Shown: piece by piece, positions 1 through 12,700 of the stretch | Layout of the letters: the number at the start of each line of letters is the position of its first letter | Numbering within the stretch: position 1 is the stretch's first letter | DNA from: Streptomyces milbemycinicus | Lineage (GTDB): Bacteria; Actinomycetota; Actinomycetes; Streptomycetales; Streptomycetaceae | Length of the DNA stretch: 33,868 nt | Assembly (NCBI RefSeq): GCF_002154605.1 | Contig: NZ_MUNE01000198.1 | Location: 1-33,868, forward strand | Reading direction: 5' to 3' | Made by a program: the position numbers and the translations under genes | The notes under the pieces: model-generated | What the model was told of the DNA's origin: nothing | The model's input: only the letters and a program-made list of their open reading frames with translations | Database searches by the model: none

Positions 1-3000
1 GTGCGTCGAATGGTTTGACGGCGCCGAACGGACCGTCCCAGCAGCGGGTCATCCGGCAGGCCCTGGCCAACGCGCGCCTGTCGGCGGGCGACGTGGACGC
101 CCTCGACGCACATGGCACCGGCACCTCGCTGGGCGACCCGATCGAGGTCCAGGCGCTGCAGGCGGTCTACGGCGATGACCGCGCCCCGGACCGGCCGCTG
201 CTGCTCGGCTCGGTGAAGTCCAACATCGGGCACACCCAGTCCGCGGCCGGTGTGGCAAGCGTGATCAAGATGGTTATGGCGATGCGCCACGGGATGCTGC
301 CCAAAACCCTGCACGTAGAGCAACCGTCGTCGCATATCGACTGGTCACCCGGCACGGTGGCGCTGCTGTCCGACCCCGTCGCATGGCCGGACACCGGAGA
401 ACCGCGCCGCTGCGCCGTCTCCTCGTTCGGTGTGAGCGGCACCAATGCGCACGCGTTGCTCGAGCAAGCGCCCGAGACCCCGCCGCTGAGCCCTGTCGAG
501 GAGCCGGAGCGGGATACGGGGGTTCTCCCGTGGGTGCTGTCGGCCCGCGGCGCCGACGCGTTGCGCGAACAGGCCGCCAACCTGCTCTCCCAGTTGGACG
601 GCCACCCCGGGACCGCGCCGGCCGACATCGGCTGTTCGCTGGTCACCTCGCGGTCGCTGTTCGAACACCGGGCCGTGGTCGTCGGCGAGCACATCGACGA
701 CTTCCGGCGGGAACTGGAGGCGCTGTCCAAGGGCACCTCGTCGGCCGCGGTGGTGCGTGGGGTTGCCGATGTGGAGGGGAGGTCGGTGTTCGTCTTCCCG
801 GGGCAGGGTTCGCAGTGGGCGGGTATGGGTGCCCGGCTGCTGGACGAGTCTGCGGTGTTCGCGGAGCGGTTGGGGGAGTGTGCGGCTGCGCTTGCGCCGT
901 TTGTCGACTGGTCGCTGATGGACGTCGTACGGCAGGTCGATGGTGCGCCGTCGTTGGAGCGGGTGGATGTGGTGCAGCCGGTGTCGTGGGCGGTGATGGT
1001 GTCGCTCGCGGCCATGTGGCGCTCCTGTGGCGTGGAGCCGGATGCGGTGGTGGGTCATTCGCAGGGTGAGATCGCCGCGGCGTGTGTGGCGGGTGTGCTG
1101 TCGCTGGAGGACGGCGCGCGGGTGGTGGCGCTGCGCAGTCAGGCGATCGCGCGGCGGCTTGCGGGTGCTGGGGGTATGGCGTCGGTGCCGCTGCCGGTTG
1201 CTGAAGTCGAGGCGCGGCTGGAGCGGTGGGACGGCCGGGTGTCGATCGCGGCGGTCAACGGGCCCCGGTCGGTGGTCGTGTCCGGTGACCGGGAGGCGCT
1301 GGACGAGCTGATCGAGGAGCTGGCCGGCGAAGAGGTGCGTATCCGGCGGATCGCCGTGGACTACGCCTCGCACTCCGCCCACGTCGAGGAGGTTCACGAG
1401 GAACTGCTGGAGCGGCTGGCACCGCTGTCTCCGCGCACCGCAGAGGTGCCGTTCTTCTCCACGGTGACCGGTGACTGGCTGGACACCACGGGCATGGACG
1501 CGGACTACTGGTACCGCAATCTGCGGCAGACCGTGGGCTTCGAACCGGCCATCCGCGCCCTTCTGGCCCAGGAGCACCGGGCGTTCATCGAGGTCAGCGC
1601 GCATCCCGTACTCACCGTCGGGGTTCAGGAGACGGTGGACGACACCGACTGCCAGGCCGTCGTCTGCGGTACGTTGCGCCGCGACCACGGCGGTCCCGAC
1701 CGGTTCCTCACCTCGCTGGCCCAGGTGTTTGTGCGCGGTGTGCCGGCCGACTGGGCGGGGATGTTCGCGGACCGCGACGCCCACCATGTGGAGCTTCCCA
1801 CCTACGCGTTCCAGCGGGAACACTTCTGGGCCCTGCCCGCCGGGCCGGATCCGGATGGCCGGGCCGACCCGGAGGACACTCGTTTCTGGACCGCGGTCGA
1901 GCAACAGGACATCGCGTCCCTGACCTCCGCCCTGCATATCGACGAGACCTCGCTGGCCGCGGTGTTGCCCGCGCTGTCGTCCTGGCGCCGGCGGCGCCAG
2001 GACCGGGCCACCGTGGACGGCTGGCGCTACCGGGTGGCCTGGCGCCCGCTGCGCGGCGTCCCCACTGTGTCCCTGTCCGGCACGTGGCTGGTCGTCACCG
2101 CCGAGGGCGTCGCGGACGGCGAGGTGACCGCGGCTCTCGCGGAACACGACGCGGACGTACGCCGACTGACGCTGGACGAATCCTGCGTCGACCGTGCCGT
2201 GCTGGCGGCGCGCCTCGACGAGGTTACGGCACCCTCTGAGGACGGCTCCCCGGACATCGCCGGGGTCGTCTCCCTGCTCGCCGCCGCCGAGGAACCGCAC
2301 AGCGACCACCCCGCGCTGGCCGCCGGCCTCGCCCTGACCGTGGCCCTGGTCCAGGCCCTCGGTGACGCTCGTATCGAGGCGCCGCTGTGGTGCCTGACCC
2401 GGGGCGCGGTGTCCACCGGACGCTCCGACCGTGTGGTGAGCCCTGTCCAGGCCCAGGTGCAGGGTGTCGGCTGGACGGCCGCGCTCGAGCATCCCGACCG
2501 CTGGGGCGGCCTGGTCGATCTGCCCGAGACCTTCGACCAGCGCGCCGCCCAGCGGCTGGCAGCGGTTCTGGCGGGGGCCACCGGCGAGGACCAACTCGCC
2601 ATCCGTGCCTCAGGTGTGCTCGCCCGGCGTGTCGTACGCGCCCCCGCGGGCGACACCGAACCGGACCGGCCCTGGACCCCGCGCGGGACCACGCTGATCA
2701 CCGGCGGCACCGGGACACTGGCGCCGCATCTGGCCCGCTGGCTGGCCGGACAGGGTGCCGAGCACATCGTGCTGACCGGCAGGCGGGGCATGGCCGCGCC
2801 CGGCGCGCCCGCGCTCGTGGCCGAACTGGCCGAGCTGGGCGTCGAGGCCGAGGCCGTGGCCTGCGATGTCACGGACCGTGCGGCGCTCGCCGCCCTGCTG
2901 GCGCGGCTCAAGGCCGACGGCCGTACGGTCTGTACCGCCGTGCACACGGCCGCGAGCATCGCGCTGCACAGCCTGGACGAGACCACGATGGCCGAGTTCG

Positions 3001-3760
3001 CCGAGGTCATCAACGCCAAGGTGGCCGGCGCCCGGCATCTGGACGAACTGCTCGACGGCGATGAACTGGACGCCCTCGTCCTCTACTCGTCCACGGCCGG
3101 GACCTGGGGCAGCGGCCGGCACGCGGCCTATGTGGCGGGCAACGCCTTCCTCGGCGCGCTCGCCGACCACCGCCGCGCCCGGGGACTGCCCGCCACCTCG
3201 CTGGCCTGGGGCATCTGGTCCGATGACACCCGGCTGGGCCGGGTCGACCCGGAGCAGATCCGCCGCAGCGGCCTGGTCTTCATGGACCCTGAACCGGCCC
3301 TGGCCGGGCTGCGGCAGGCCCTGGACGACGACGAGACCGCGCTGGTCGTCGCCGATGTCGACTGGGAGCGCTACTACCCGGTCTTCACCTCGGTGCGGCC
3401 GACGCGCCTGTTCGACGAGGTGCCCGAGGTGCTGCGGCGGGCGGAGGCCGCCGAGCCGGCCGGTGGCGCCGAGGGTGAGTTCGCCGCGAAGCTGCTGTCG
3501 CTGCCCGCCGCCGAGCGGGATCGGCTGCTGCTGGAGCTGGTCCGTACCGAGGCCGCGGCGGTCCTGGGACACGGTTCGCCGGAGGCGCTTACGGAGGAAC
3601 GGGCCTTCCGCGACATCGGGTTCGACTCGCTGACCGCGGTCGATCTGCGCAACCGGCTCGCCGCCGCCACCGGCCTGACGCTGCCGACCACCCTGGTCTT
3701 CGACCACCCGAGCCCGGCCGCCCTCGCCACGTATCTGCGGGTGCTGATCGCCGCCGACCG
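1..3760 (+). other. PKS module 'M11': KS(partial)-AT(methylmalonyl)-KR(A2 type)-ACP
   Basis: Only the C-terminal part of the KS is present, with its two catalytic histidines in HGTGT (111-125) and SNIGH (His at 231-233). AT spans about 783-1830: nucleophile Ser in GHSQG at 1059-1061 and YASH at 1362-1373, the methylmalonyl-CoA pattern. A helical linker starting near FWTAVE (about 1881) resembles the dimerisation element of KR-only modules. The KR has Ser, Tyr (3129-3131) and Asn (3141-3143) in place, lacks the LDD motif, and has Trp at 3105-3107 and His at 3120-3122 (WGSGRHAAY), the A2 fingerprint. An A2 KR gives an L-hydroxyl next to an epimerised methyl. ACP Ser is at 3627-3629 in GFDSL. 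In a polyene this module would set the branch methyl later oxidised to carboxylate and the hydroxyl that becomes the hemiketal ring oxygen. Confidence 0.9.
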
Positions 3761-6700
3761 GGACGCCCCGGCCGGGTCCGCCCCCGCGCCCGCCACCGCG
3801 GTCGCCGACGACGAGCCCATCGCCATCATCGGCATGAGCTGCCGTTACCCGGGAGGTGTCGCGTCCCCCGAGGAACTGTGGGATCTCGTCGTCGGCGGAG
3901 GGGACGCCATCACCGGCTTCCCGGCGGACCGAGGCTGGGACGCCGAAGCGCTCTACGACCCGGACCCGGACCGCAAGGGCAGGACGTACTCCACCCAGGG
4001 CGGCTTCCTCCACGACGTGGCCGACTTCGACGCCGCGTTCTTCGGGATCTCACCGCGCGAGGCCGTGGCGATGGACCCGCAGCAGCGGCTGCTGCTGGAG
4101 ACCGCGTGGGAGGCGTTCGAACGCGCGGGCGTCGACCCGGCCACGCTGCGCGGCAGCAACACCGGGACGTTCATCGGGGCCAGCTACCAGGACTACACCA
4201 CGGGTGTGCGGGGGGCCGCCGAGGGCTCCGAAGGCCATATGATCACCGGCACCCTGTCCAGTGTGCTGTCGGGCCGGGTGTCCTATGTGTTCGGGCTCGA
4301 GGGCCCCGCGGTCACCCTCGACACGGCGTGCTCGTCCTCGTTGGTGGCGCTGCATCTGGCCTGTCAGTCGCTGCGTGACGGGGAGAGCTCCCTCGCCCTG
4401 GCGGGCGGCGTCAGCGTAATGGCCACCCCCAGCGCGTTCGTGGGCTTCAGCAGGCAGCGGGCGATGGCCGCCGACGGCCGCTGCAAGGCGTACTCCGACG
4501 CGGCCGACGGCATGAGCCTGGCCGAGGGCGTCGGGCTCGTCCTGATCGAGCGGCTGTCCGACGCGCTGCGCAACGGCCACCCGGTCCTCGCCCTGGTCCG
4601 CGGCTCCGCGATCAACCAGGACGGCGCGTCGAACGGGCTGACCGCCCCCAACGGCCCGGCGCAGCAGCGGGTGATCCGGCAGGCCCTGGCCAACGCCCGG
4701 CTGAGCGCGGGAGAGATCGACGCGATCGAGGGCCATGGCACGGGCACCGCGCTCGGCGACCCGATCGAGGCCCAGGCGTTGCTTGCCACTTACGGGCAGG
4801 GCCGCGAACGCCCGCTGCTGCTCGGCTCGGTCAAGTCCAACATCGGCCACACCCAGATGGCCTCCGGCGTGGCCGGTGTGATCAAGATGGTCATGGCCAT
4901 GCGCCAGGGGCTGCTGCCGCCCACCCTCCATGTCGATCAGCCCTCCTCCCATGTGGACTGGTCGGCTGGCGCCATCGAGCTGCTGACCGAACCGGCCGAG
5001 TGGCCCGCTACCGGGCGCCCCCGGCGGTCGGCCGTCTCCTCCTTCGGCCTCAGCGGCACCAACGCCCACACCGTGCTCGAACAGGCACCCGGCGCGGCGG
5101 AGCCCGCCGAGGCCGGCACCTTCGCCGCCCCGGTGCCCGTCACCCTCTCCGCCCGCGGCGACGAGGCCCTGCGCGCCCAGGCGGCCCGGCTGCTGTCGGT
5201 GCTGGAGGCGGGGCCCGAGCTGCCCCTGAAGGACGTGGCGTTCTCGCTGGCCACCACCCGCTCCGCGCTGGAGCGGCGCGCCACGGTCGTGGCGGCGGAC
5301 CGGGCGGAGCTGCTGGGCGGCCTCACCGCGCTGCGCGACGGAGCCCCGCACGCCGCCCTCGTCCAGGGAGGCCCGGCCGGTGGCCGGACCGCGTTCCTCT
5401 TCTCGGGCCAGGGCAGCCAGCGGGCCGGGATGGGCCGGGAGCTGTACGAGGCGTTCCCGGTGTTCGCCGAGGCCCTGGACGAGATGTGCGCGCATCTGGA
5501 CGGCCACCTCGAACGGCCGTTGCGCGAGGTGCTGTTCGCCGAGGAGGGCTCGGCGGAAGCGGAGCTTGTGGACCGTACGGGCTGGACACAGCCCGCCCTG
5601 TTCGCCTTCGAGGTGGCGCTGTACCGCCTCGTCGAATCCTGGGGGATCACGGCCGACTGTCTGGCGGGTCATTCGATCGGCGAGATCGCCGCCGCGCATG
5701 TGGCCGGGGTCCTGTCGCAGGCCGACGCGTGCGCGCTGGTGGCGGCGCGGGCCCGGCTGATGCAGGAGCTGCCCTCGGGCGGGTGCATGGTGGCGATCGA
5801 GGCGGCGGAGGACGAAATCGTCCCCCGGCTGGGTGAGGGAGTGTCGATCGCGGCGGTGAACGGGCCGCGTTCGGTGGTGGTGGCCGGCGAGGAGTCCTTG
5901 GTCGGGCAGATCGCCGCGCGGTTCGCCGAGGAGGGCCGCAAGACCCGGCGGCTGACCGTCAGCCACGCTTTCCACTCACCGCTGATGGAGCCGATGCTGG
6001 ACGGGTTCCGGCAGGTCGCGGAGGGGCTTTCGTACGAGCCCCCGCGTATCGCCCTGGTCTCGAACCTGACCGGAGGGCCGGCCTCGGCCGAGGAGGTCTG
6101 CTCGCCGGAGTACTGGGTGGAGCATGTGCGCCGCACCGTGCGGTTCGCCGACGGGGTGGAGTGGCTGGCCGGACAGGGCGTCACCGCCTTCCTGGAGCTG
6201 GGCCCCGATGGGGTGCTGACCGCGATGGCCCAGGAGAGCCTGGCAGACCGGCCGCGGACGGCGCTGCTCCCGGCGCTGCGCAAGGGCCGTGCCGAGGTGT
6301 CCGCGCTCGTCTCCGCGCTGGCGCGGCTGCACACCCACGGCGTCGGCGTGGACTGGACCGCCTTCTTCGCCGGATCCGGGGCGCACCGCGTCGATCTGCC
6401 CACCTACGCGTTCCAGCGCCGCCGCTTCTGGCCCGAGACCGTCGCCGGGGCGGACGCCGGCGGTGTGCTGGACGCGGTGCGGGCCGAGGACACCGAGTTC
6501 TGGTCGGCCGTGGAACGGGCCGATCTGGAAACCCTGGGCACGGCCCTCGACCTGGACGACGGTGTGCTGACGGCGATGGTGCCCGCGCTGTCGACCTGGC
6601 GCAAACAGCGCCGCGACCGGTCCGCCACCGACAGCTGGCGCTACCGCATCACCTGGAAACCGGTCACCGGCAACGCGTCCGGTGCCCCGGCGCTCTCGGG

Positions 6701-9700
6701 GCGCTGGCTGGTCGTGGCGCCGCCCGGCGCGGCCGAGGACACCTGGGCGCGCGCGGTCCTCGACGGCCTCGGCGTGCCGACCGTACTGGTCGAGTCCGCG
6801 GCCGAGGACCGGGCCACGCCGACCGAGCTGCTGGGCCGAACCGACGCCGAGGGCACGGTGTTCACCGGCGTCCTGGCGCTGCCCGCGCACCACACGCCCG
6901 GCGACGAGGGCGATCCGGCCACCGTCGCGGCATGGGCTGCCACGGTGGTCCAGGCCCTGGGTGACGCGGGCATCGAGGCCCCGCTGTGGTGCCTCACCCG
7001 GGGCGCCGTATCGATCGGCCGCTCCGAGCCGGTCCTCGATCCGGCGCAGGCCGCGGTATGGGGTCTTGGCCGGGTGGCCGCCCTCGAACACCCGGAGCGC
7101 TGGGGCGGCCTCGTCGACCTGCCGGCTGACCCCGACCCGAAGGCCGCACGCCGGCTCGCCGGGGTGCTGGCGAGGACCGGCGGCGAGGACCAGGTGGCGG
7201 TGCGCGCCTCCGGCGCCTACGTACGGCGGCTGACCCGCATACCTGCCGAACCGTCCGCGGAATCACGGGAGTTCACCCCGGCCGGCACCGTACTGATCAC
7301 CGGCGGCACCGGTGCGCTCGGTGGGCACCTCGCCCGCTGGCTGGCCGCCGAGGGCGCCGCGCATCTGGTGCTCCTCAGCCGCCGGGGGCCGAGCGCCCCG
7401 GGCGCGGACGGCCTCGTCCGGGAGCTGACCGAGCTCGGCGCCCGGGTCACCGTCGAGGCATGCGACGCCGCGGACCGCGACGCCCTGGCCGCCGTGCTGG
7501 ACCGGATCCCCGCCGACACTCCGCTGACGGCCGTGATCCACACCGCCGGCGTCCTGGACGACGGGGTGGTGGACGCCCTCACCCCGGACCGGTTCACCGC
7601 CGTGATGCGGTCGAAGGCACAGGCCGCCCGCAACCTCGCCGAGCTGACCGAGGACCGCGACCTCGCCGCGTTCGTCCTCTTCTCCTCGGTCGCGGGCACC
7701 ATAGGCGCCCCGGGGCAGGGCAACTACGCGGCGGCCAACGCCTATCTGGACGCCCTGGCCCAGCGCCGCCGGGACCGCGGCCTGACCGCCACGTCCCTCG
7801 CCTGGGGACCGTGGTCCGAGGCCGGGATGGTGGCCGACGGCGCGGCGCTGGAGGGCCGCGTACGCCGGGGCGGCTACACGCCGATGCCCCCGCGGCTGGC
7901 CGTCGCCGCGCTCCGGCAGGCCCTCGAACGCGACGAGCGGGTAGTGACCGTCGCCGACATCGACTGGGACCGCTTCCTCGGCGTGTTCGCCACGGCACGG
8001 CCCGCACCCCTGGTGGCCGACCTGCCGGAGGTACGGCGTGCCCTGGAGGCGACGGACACCGGCCGCGGCGGCGCGCCGTCGGACGGGCAGGGGCTGCACG
8101 GCGGGCTGACCGGCCTGCCCGAGGCGGAGCGCCGCGCGTACGTGCTCGGCCTGGTGCGCGGCCGGGTGGCCGCCGTACTCGGACACGGCGACACCACGAC
8201 CATCGCCCCCGACCAGGCCTTCCGGGATCTGGGCTTCGACTCGCTCACCACGGTCGAGCTGCGCAACGCGCTGTCGGCGGAGACCGGGCTGACGCTGCCG
8301 TCCTCCCTGGTCTACGACTACCCCACGCCGTACGCGCTGGCGGACTTCCTGCTCGCCGAAGTGCTCGGCGCGGCGGCGGACACCGCCATGGCCCCGGCGG
8401 CTTCAGCAGCGCCTTCCGCGGCCGACGACCCGATCGCCATCGTCGGCGTCAGCTGCCGGTTCCCCGGTGGCGTGGCGTCGCCCGAGGACCTGTGGCGGCT
8501 CCTTGCCGACGGCGGCGACGGCATCACACCGTTCCCCACCGACCGGGGATGGGACCTCGACGCGCTCGCGGGCGGCGCCTCCGCCACGCGGGAGGGCGGC
8601 TTCCTGCCCGGCGCGGGCGACTTCGACGCCGCGTTCTTCGGGATCTCCCCGCGCGAGGCCCTTGCCATGGACCCCCAGCAGCGGCTGCTGCTGGAAACCT
8701 CCTGGGAGGCGCTGGAGCGGGCCGGGATCGACCCCGCCACCCTCCGGGGCAGCGACACGGGCGTCTTCGTGGGCACCAACGGGCAGGACTACGCGGGCGT
8801 GCTGCGCAAGGCCACCGCCGATGTGCGCGGCCACGTGGCCACCGGCAACACGGCAAGCGTGATGTCCGGCCGGCTGTCGTACACCCTGGGGCTCGAAGGC
8901 CCGGCGGTCACGGTCGACACCGCCTGCTCGTCCTCGCTGGTGTCGCTGCACTGGGCGGCCCAGGCGCTGCGGCGCGGCGAGTGCTCGCTCGTTCTGGCCG
9001 GTGGCGTGTCGGTGATGTCGAGCCCGGACTCGTTCACCGAGTTCAGCGTGCAGGGCGGACTGGCCCCGGACGGCCGGTGCAAGGCGTTCGCCGACACCGC
9101 CGACGGCACCGCCTGGTCCGAGGGCGTCGGGGTGCTGGTCCTGGAGCGGCTGTCGGACGCCGTACGCAACGGACACGAGGTCTGGGGCGTGGTGCGCGGC
9201 ACCGCGGTCAACCAGGACGGCGCGTCCAACGGGCTGACGGCGCCCAACGGCCCCGCGCAGCAGCGGGTGATCCGGCAGGCCCTGTCCGACGCGCGGCTGA
9301 CGCCCGCCGACGTCGACGCGGTCGAGGCACACGGCACCGGCACCACCCTGGGCGACCCCATCGAGGCACACGCCCTGCTCGCCACCTACGGCCGGGAGCG
9401 CCCGGAACCGCTGCTGCTGGGCACCGTGAAGTCCAACATCGGCCACACCCAGGCCGCGGCCGGGGTGGCCGGTGTCATCAAGATGGTCATGGCGATGCGA
9501 CATGGTGTGCTGCCCAGGACCCTGCATGTGGACACGCCGTCCTCGCACGTGGACTGGGCATCGGGCGCGGTGTCGCTGGTGCGCGAGGCCACGCCGTGGC
9601 CGCGGAGGGGCCGGCGGCGGCGGGCCGGTGTGTCGGCCTTCGGCGTCAGCGGGACCAACGCCCATGTGATCGTCGAACAGGCGCCGACGGCCGAACCCGC

Positions 9701-12700
9701 CGAGCGGTACGAGCCCGAGCAGATCCCGACCGTGGTGCCATGGGTGGTCTCGGGCCGCGGCCCCGAGGGCTTGAGCGCGCAGCTCGGCGGGCTCACCTCT
9801 TTCATTGAACGGAGCGATCCGCGGCCATCCCCCGTGGCCGTGGGGTACACCCTGGCCACCGGCCGCCCGGCGTTCGACCACCGTGCGGTGCTGCTGGCCA
9901 CCGACGACGGGGTCACGGAGGCGGCCCGCGGGGTGATACGCGCCCCCGGCGGCAGGACGGCGTTCCTCTTCTCCGGCCAGGGCAGCCAGCGGCCCGGTAT
10001 GGGACGGCAGCTCTACGACCGCTTCCCGGCCTTCGCCGAGGCGCTGGACGACGTACTGGCCCATCTGGACGTGGAGCTCGACCGCCCGCTGCGGGAGGTG
10101 TTCTTCGCCGAAACCGGGACGGCCGAGGCCGAGCTGCTGGACCGTACGGGATACACCCAGCCGGCCCTGTTCGCCGTCGAAGTGGCCCTGTTCCGGCTGC
10201 TGGAGTCGTGGGGAGTACGACCGGACCTGCTGGCCGGACACTCCATCGGGGAACTGGCGGCGGCCCACGTCGCCGGGGTGCTCTCACTCGCCGACGCGTG
10301 CCGGCTGGTGGCGGCGCGGGCACGGCTGATGGAGGCGCTGCCGTCCGGTGGCGCGATGGTCTCGCTGGAGGCCGCCGAGGACGAGGTCGCCCAGCTGCTC
10401 GCCGGACACGGCGAGCTGGTGTCCGTCGCGGCCGTCAACGGCCCCGCCGCGACGGTGATCGCCGGTGACGAGGAGGCGGTGGCGCGGATCGCCGCGCGGC
10501 TGGAGTCCCGCGGGCGCAGGACCAGGCGGCTGCGGGTCTCGCACGCCTTCCACTCGCCGCTGATGGAGCCGATGCTCGACCCGTTCGCCACGGTGGCCGA
10601 ACACCTGGCGTACCAGGAGCCGCGGATCCCCGTCGTCTCCACCCTGACCGGCCGCCTCGCCACGGCCGAGGAGCTGTGCTCACCCGCGTACTGGGTGCGC
10701 CAGGTGCGGGAGACCGTACGGTTCGCCGACGGCGTACGCACCCTGCGGGACGCGGGCGCGACCGCCTTTGTCGAGCTGGGCCCGGACCGGGTACTGGCCG
10801 CGATGGCCCGGCACACGCTGGCCGACGAGCGGCCCGAACCGCTGGTGGCCCCGCTGCTGCGCGCGGACCGCGACGAGGAGGCCGAGATCACGGCGGCGCT
10901 GGGCGCGCTGCATGTGCACGGGGTGCCGGTGGACTGGTCGGCGTACTTCGGCGGCACCGGCGCGCGCCTGACCACCCTGCCGACGTATGCCTTCCAGCGC
11001 GAGCGGTATTGGCCCGAGTTGGCGCCGGGCACGGCGGAGAACGCGGCGGCCGATCCGGTGGACGCGGAGTTCTGGTCGGCCGTGGAGCGGGAGGACCTGG
11101 AGTCGCTGGCGTCCACGCTGGAGCTGGACGGCGACTCGCTGACCGCGGTGGTGCCCGCGCTGTCGTCCTGGCGCCGGTCCCGCCACGACGAGTCCGTCGT
11201 GGACGGCTGGCGCTACGAGGCGAGCTGGACACCGCTGACCGGCCCGGCCTTCGCCGGTACGCCGACCGGCGCCCTGGAAGGCACCTGGCTGCTGCTCGTC
11301 CCCGCCCCCGACGAGCCCGGGGCGGTCGACGAGGAGTGGCCGGCGGCCGTCGCCGAGCAGTTGGGCCAGGGGGAATCGGGCACCGTACGCATCGAAGTGG
11401 CGGGCGCCGACCGGGCCGCCCTGGCCGCAAGGCTCGGCGAAGTGCGCACCGGCGACGGCCCGTTCGCGGGTGTGCTGTCCCTGCTCGCCCTCGGGCGGAC
11501 GGGGTCCGAAGCCACCGCGCTGACCTGCGCCTTGATCCAGGCGCTGGGCGACGCGGGCATCGAGGCACCGCTGTGGTGCGCCACCGTGGGCGCGGTCCGC
11601 GTGGGCCGCGGTGACGGCCCGGCGGATCCGGGGCAGGCCGCGGTGTGGGGCCTGGGCCGGGTGGCCGCGCTGGAACACCCGGAGCGCTGGGGCGGCCTCG
11701 TCGACCTGCCCGGCTCCCCCGACCAGCGGGCCCGTGCCCGGCTCACGGCCGTACTGGGAGGCGGTGCGGGCGACCTGGCGGAGGACCAGATCGCGGTGCG
11801 CGCCAACGGGGTGTTCGGCAGGCGTCTGGTGCGGGCCGCGGCGCCCGTCGCCGACGGGCGGTGGCGGCCACGGGGCACCGTCTGGGTCACCGGCGGCACC
11901 GGCGCTACGGCCGGGCAGCTTGCCCGGTGGCTGGCCGCGGAGGGCGCCGGGCATCTGGTGCTGACCGGCCCGCAGGACCCCGACGCGCCCGACATCGCAG
12001 AACTGGCCGCCGAACTCGCCGTCGAACTCGCCGAGTCGGGCGTCCGGGTGACCGCGCGGGCATACGACCCGGCCGACCGCGACGCCCCGGCTGCGCTGCT
12101 CGACGAGTTCCCGCCGGACGCGGTCGTGCACGCCGGACAGCCCGACCTGTCGCCCGTCGCGCCCGTCGCCATGGACCGGATCGACGCGCTCGGGCCCGCC
12201 CCGCTCGCGGCGGCGGTGGCGGACCGGATCGCGGCGGCGGCGCACCTCGACGAACTGCTGGGCGACCGGCCCCTGGACGCCTTCGTGCTGCTCACCTCGG
12301 TCGCCGGGGTCTGGGGCGTGGCGGGGCGGGCCGCCGACGCGGCCGTGGACGCCGCTCTCGAAGCGCTGGCCCGCCGGCGCCGGGCGCGCGGGGCCCCTGC
12401 CACCTCGGTGGCGTGGAGCGCCTGGGCCACATCACCCACCGACACCCCCGACGGGATGGCGGCGCATCTGCGGCTCAGCGGACTGCCCGCCCTGCCGCCG
12501 CGGCTGGCGGTGACCGCGCTGGGCCGGGCGGTGGACGGCGAGCTGGACGCGGTGACGATCGCGGATGTGGCCTGGGACCGCTTCGCCCCGGCGTTCACCG
12601 CCGTACGCCCGAGCGCGCTGTTCACCGCGCTGCCCGAGGCCCGTACGGCGCTGGAGTCCGCGGCGGCCGGCCGGGACACCGGGGAATCCGGTGCGACCGG

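Noticed and set aside
1830..2690. A possible hidden dehydratase between AT and KR in the first module
   Set aside because: The 860-base interval contains only the post-AT linker, the dimerisation-like helix and the KR structural half. No HxxxGxxxxP or YGPxF motif is present. The same holds for M12-M15.
4731..4746. EGHGTGT in place of EAHGTGT in the M12 KS, and CSAS in the M16 KS
   Set aside because: The catalytic Cys and His residues are intact. These are single neighbouring substitutions with no clear loss of function.
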